A DNA stretch of 64,000 nt from Brachybacterium faecium DSM 4810 (lineage in GTDB: Bacteria > Actinomycetota > Actinomycetes > Actinomycetales > Dermabacteraceae): NCBI GenBank assembly GCA_000023405.1, contig CP001643.1:186001-250000 (forward strand). The letters are read 5' to 3'. Positions within the stretch are counted from its first letter, which is position 1, and the number at the start of each line of letters is the position of its first letter. A program made the position numbers and the translations under genes. The notes beneath the pieces were generated by a model. It was not told where the DNA came from, made no database searches, and worked only from the letters and a program-made list of their open reading frames with translations. Below are positions 61,068 through 64,000 of this stretch, piece after piece.

Positions 61068-62894
61068 TCACATCGACTCCTGCCACGCCTGGTACAGCGC
61101 CGCGAAGCGCCCGCCGGCGGCGACCAGCTCGGTGGGAGAGCCGTCCTCGACGACCTCGCCGCCGTGCACCACCAGCACCCGGTCCGCGATCATCACCGTG
61201 GTGAGGCGGTGCGCGATGATCAGCGAGGTGCGGTGGCCGAGCAGCTTCGTGAGCCCCTCCTGCACCATCCGCTCCGAGGGGATGTCCAGCGAGCTGGTGG
61301 CCTCGTCGAGGATCAGCACCCGCGGATCGGCGAGGAAGGCGCGGGCGAAGGAGATCAGCTGCCGCTGCCCGGCGCTGACCCGGCCGCCGCGTTTGTTCAC
61401 GTCGGTGTCATAGCCGTAGGGGAGCTTCTCGATGAACTCGTCGGCCCCGATCGCGCGCGCCGCCCGCTCGATCTCCTCGCGGCTCGCGCCGGGCTTGCCC
61501 AGCGCGATGTTGTCCGCGACGGTGCCGGAGAACAGGTACGCCTCCTGGGTGACCATCACGATGTTGCGCGTGAGGTCCTCCATCGAGATGTCGCGCAGAT
61601 CCACGCCGTCGAGCTTCACGCTGCCCTGGGTCGCGTCGTAGAAGCGGGCGATCAGCTTCGCGACGGTGGACTTGCCGGCACCGGTCTGGCCCACCAGGGC
61701 GATCGTCTGCCCGGCGGGGATGTGCAGGTCCAGCGGCTGCAGGACGATCGGACCGTCCTCGGTGTACCGGAAGGAGACGTCCTCGAAGTCGACCTGCCCG
61801 TTCGAGGAGGGCAGCGCCGTCGGGGACGGGGACTCCTTCACGTGCGGCTGCACCGCGAGCAGGTTCGCGATCTTCTCGAGCGCGGCCACCGCGGACTGGA
61901 AGGCGTTGTAGAAGTTCGCGATCTCGTCCACCGGCTGGAAGAACCGGCGGGAGTACAGCACGAGCGCGACGAGCACACCCACCTGCAGGTCGCCGTGCAG
62001 CACGCGGAAACCGCCCACCACCAGCACTGCGGCGATGGTGACGTTGGCGAGCACGCGCAGCGCCGGCTGGTAGATGCCGAACACGTTGATCGAGCGCATC
62101 GACGCGTCGCGGTAGTCCTGGGCGAGGCCGTCGAACTCCGCCTGGTTGCGGCCCTCCTTGCGGAAGGCCTTGACGGCGCGGATCCCGGCCATCGCCTCGA
62201 CGAAGTGGACGATCAGCCGCGCCGAGTGGGTGCGGATCGCGCGGTACTCGATGCGGGAGCGCTTCTGGAACCACACCGTCAGCGCCAGGCAGGGGATCAG
62301 CATCAGCAGCATCACCACGCCGGTCACCCAGTCCATGGTCACGATCAGCACGATCGTGAACACCATCGACAGGGAGGCGCCCACCATGACGTTCACGCCC
62401 GAGTCCAGCAGCTCGCGCAGCGCCTCCATGTCGGAGGTCTGGCGGGAGACGATCCGGCCCGAGGTGTAGGACTCGTGGAACTCGAGATCCTGCTTCTGGG
62501 TGAAGCGGAAGACCTTCCGCCGCAGCGCCAGCAGCATCCGCTGGCCCACGACCACCGACTGGCGCACGTACCCGTAGGTCAGCACGCCGCCGACGATCGC
62601 CGCGCCGACGGCGAGCGCGGCCGCCTGGAACGCGGGGCCGGAGTCCCCGGCCAGCAGGGAGGGCAGGCCGTGGTCGATGCCCCAGGCGATGATCGCGGGG
62701 CCGGCCACCACGGCCAGCTGGGCGATCACGACCATGATCGCCATGAGCAGGAACTGCTTCTTGACCGGGGCGATCAGCTCACCCAGCAGCGCGAAGGAGC
62801 GCTTGCGCGAGGCGCGGTTCTCCTCCTCGCTGTAGGTCTGGTGCTCCGGATCGTTCTGGTCGTCGCGCTGGTTCTTCACTACGGGGGTGCTCAT
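61068..62894 (-). CDS. ABC exporter subunit with active Walker B (heterodimer half)
   Basis: A 608-aa half-transporter: six transmembrane helices (about 45-330) and an ATPase domain. Walker A is ALVGQTGAGKST, Q-loop MVTQEAYLFSGTVADNIALG, Walker B VLILDEATSSLD and H-loop IIAHRLTT. The signature motif is altered: GRVSAGQRQLIS instead of LSGGQ. Together with the partner upstream, which has an altered Walker B, this is the known pattern of heterodimeric type IV exporters with one degenerate ATP site (TM287/288 type). Such pairs export drugs or lipids. Its ATG overlaps the partner's stop by four bases. Confidence 0.95.
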   Translation of the reverse strand: MSTPVVKNQRDDQNDPEHQTYSEEENRASRKRSFALLGELIAPVKKQFLLMAIMVVIAQLAVVAGPAIIAWGIDHGLPSLLAGDSGPAFQAAALAVGAAIVGGVLTYGYVRQSVVVGQRMLLALRRKVFRFTQKQDLEFHESYTSGRIVSRQTSDMEALRELLDSGVNVMVGASLSMVFTIVLIVTMDWVTGVVMLLMLIPCLALTVWFQKRSRIEYRAIRTHSARLIVHFVEAMAGIRAVKAFRKEGRNQAEFDGLAQDYRDASMRSINVFGIYQPALRVLANVTIAAVLVVGGFRVLHGDLQVGVLVALVLYSRRFFQPVDEIANFYNAFQSAVAALEKIANLLAVQPHVKESPSPTALPSSNGQVDFEDVSFRYTEDGPIVLQPLDLHIPAGQTIALVGQTGAGKSTVAKLIARFYDATQGSVKLDGVDLRDISMEDLTRNIVMVTQEAYLFSGTVADNIALGKPGASREEIERAARAIGADEFIEKLPYGYDTDVNKRGGRVSAGQRQLISFARAFLADPRVLILDEATSSLDIPSERMVQEGLTKLLGHRTSLIIAHRLTTVMIADRVLVVHGGEVVEDGSPTELVAAGGRFAALYQAWQESM

Positions 62895-64000
62895 CGGCCC
62901 TCCTCCTGGATCGCGCGGAGCTCGAGCTCACCGGTGAGGGTCTCGATGTCCTGGTCGCGGCGGCGCTCCTCCTCCTGGTTGGCGATCACCCAGCGGTAGC
63001 GGGCGGAGCTCGCCATGAGCTCCGTGTGGGTGCCGACGTCGACCACGCGGCCGTTGTCCAGCAGCGCGACCCGGTCGGCGAGCGCCACGGTGGAGGTGCG
63101 GTGGGCGACGATCAGGGTGGTGGTGCCGTGCAGCACCTCCCGCAGCCGTTCGGTGACGGTCTCCTCCGTCTTGGTGTCCAGGGCGGAGAGCGGATCGTCC
63201 AGCAGCAGCACGGCGGGCCGGGCGGCGATCGCGCGGGCCAGGGCCAGGCGCTGTCGCTGCCCGCCGGAGAGGCTCATGCCCTCCTCGCCGATGCGGGTAT
63301 CCACGCCCTCGGGCAGTTCGAGGGCGAAGGTCGCGTCGGCGGTGCGCAGGGCGAGGTGCAGCAGCTCCTCCGCCTCCTCGTCGCTGAGGGAGCGGTCCGC
63401 GCCCAGCAGCACGTTCTCCCGCACCGAGTCCGAGAACAGGGTGGCGTCCTCGAAGGCGACCGCGGTGAGGGTGCGCAGAGCCATGAGGTCCATGTCGCGG
63501 ATGTCGACCCCGTCGATGGTGATCGCACCCTCGGTGACGTCGTACAGGCGCGGCACCAGCTGCAGCAGCGTCGACTTGCCGCTGCCGGTCACGCCCACCA
63601 GCGCCATCGTCTCACCGGGCCGGATGTCCAGATCCGCGCCGTCGATCACGTCGGGCACATGGGCCGGGGCGTCCGCGTAGCGGAAGTGCACGCCCCGCAG
63701 GCTCACCGCCCCGGTGGAGGAGGCGAGCTCGGGGTGCACGGTGGCGTCGTCGGAGGTGATGGTGTTCTCCGAGTCCATCACCTCGTAGTGGCGGTCCAGG
63801 GCGGTGGTCGCGTTGACCGCCTGCCCCAGCAGCATGCCGAGCATCCGCACCGGGCCCACCACGAGGGTCGCGGTCGCGAAGTAGGAGGCCAGCTGCCCGG
63901 TGCTGATCGTGCCGGCGGCCGTGAGGTGCAGGCCCACCAGCAGCGCCACGCCGAGCGCGAGCTCGGGGAGCATGAACATGAACATGTCGAAGCGCGCGAT
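62891..64000 (-). CDS. ABC exporter subunit with degenerate Walker B (partial, 5' end beyond window)
   Basis: The C-terminal 369 residues or so of a second half-transporter; the start lies beyond base 64000. The last transmembrane helices (LALGVALLVGLHLTAAG) lead into the ATPase domain, with Walker A ALVGVTGSGKST, Q-loop VAFEDATLFSDSVRENVLLG (Gln replaced by Glu), signature [17 protein letters not shown] and H-loop IVAHRTSTV. Walker B reads VLLLDDPLSALD, with Asp in place of the catalytic Glu, so its ATP site is probably non-hydrolytic. It is co-translated with the 608-aa partner. Function as above. Confidence 0.94.
   Translation of the reverse strand: MARFDMFMFMLPELALGVALLVGLHLTAAGTISTGQLASYFATATLVVGPVRMLGMLLGQAVNATTALDRHYEVMDSENTITSDDATVHPELASSTGAVSLRGVHFRYADAPAHVPDVIDGADLDIRPGETMALVGVTGSGKSTLLQLVPRLYDVTEGAITIDGVDIRDMDLMALRTLTAVAFEDATLFSDSVRENVLLGADRSLSDEEAEELLHLALRTADATFALELPEGVDTRIGEEGMSLSGGQRQRLALARAIAARPAVLLLDDPLSALDTKTEETVTERLREVLHGTTTLIVAHRTSTVALADRVALLDNGRVVDVGTHTELMASSARYRWVIANQEEERRRDQDIETLTGELELRAIQEEGR

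Overview
The window is very GC-rich, with strong G/C third-position bias, many ATGA stop/start overlaps, several apparently leaderless genes and a LAXTG-type surface-anchor signal. This points to an actinobacterium of the Micrococcales, most like Brachybacterium/Dermabacteraceae (inferred from gene content and style, not searched). No rRNA, tRNA, CRISPR array, insertion sequence or prophage was seen.

Layout. 1-7.0 kb: the end of a sugar ABC permease, a CE7 acetyl-esterase, a LacI regulator and a xylose module (ROK repressor xylR divergent from xylA, then xylB) with a recognisable xyl operator. 7.1-13.2 kb: a thiazole-synthesis operon (thiO-thiS-thiG-thiF, minus strand) facing an SDR/flavin-monooxygenase operon (plus strand). 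Each side has its own TPP riboswitch, back to back in one 527-bp gap. 13.2-14.1 kb: an ATP-grasp protein. 14.2-24.5 kb: an autoregulated arabinoside-utilisation operon (LacI, lipoprotein binding protein, two permeases, GH127 beta-L-arabinofuranosidase, a 1323-aa secreted LAXTG-anchored glycosidase), followed by the relic of an ABC ATPase. 24.9-36.1 kb: sugar/polyol metabolism (three Gfo/Idh/MocA oxidoreductases, a sodium:solute symporter with a 42-aa companion, an aldo/keto reductase, a second ROK regulator), an MFS drug exporter, a DUF2871 protein and glpX. 36.3-38.2 kb: a Nudix/NrtR-like protein and an M20 amidohydrolase.

38.4-48.4 kb is the most unusual block: six genes, each overlapping the next, encoding three glycosyltransferases, an ABC exporter, a protein with two fused kinase-like domains and a UDP-glucose 6-dehydrogenase. 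It looks like a self-contained pathway that makes and exports a uronate-containing glycan or glycolipid. Three in-phase 11-bp repeats resembling PhoP boxes lie just upstream.

48.5-64 kb: a giant YhgE/Pip-type membrane protein behind a palindromic operator, gluQ, two GNAT acetyltransferases, a helical membrane protein, a cyclophilin, a lipoprotein, an AlkZ-like winged-helix protein and a zinc-ribbon rhomboid. Next come a 700-bp non-coding stretch rich in DnaA-box-like sequences, pyroglutamyl peptidase and a heterodimeric ABC exporter cut by the window end. Cyclophilin and rhomboid genes often lie near oriC in Actinobacteria, so the DnaA-box cluster is noteworthy, but dnaA and dnaN are not in the window.
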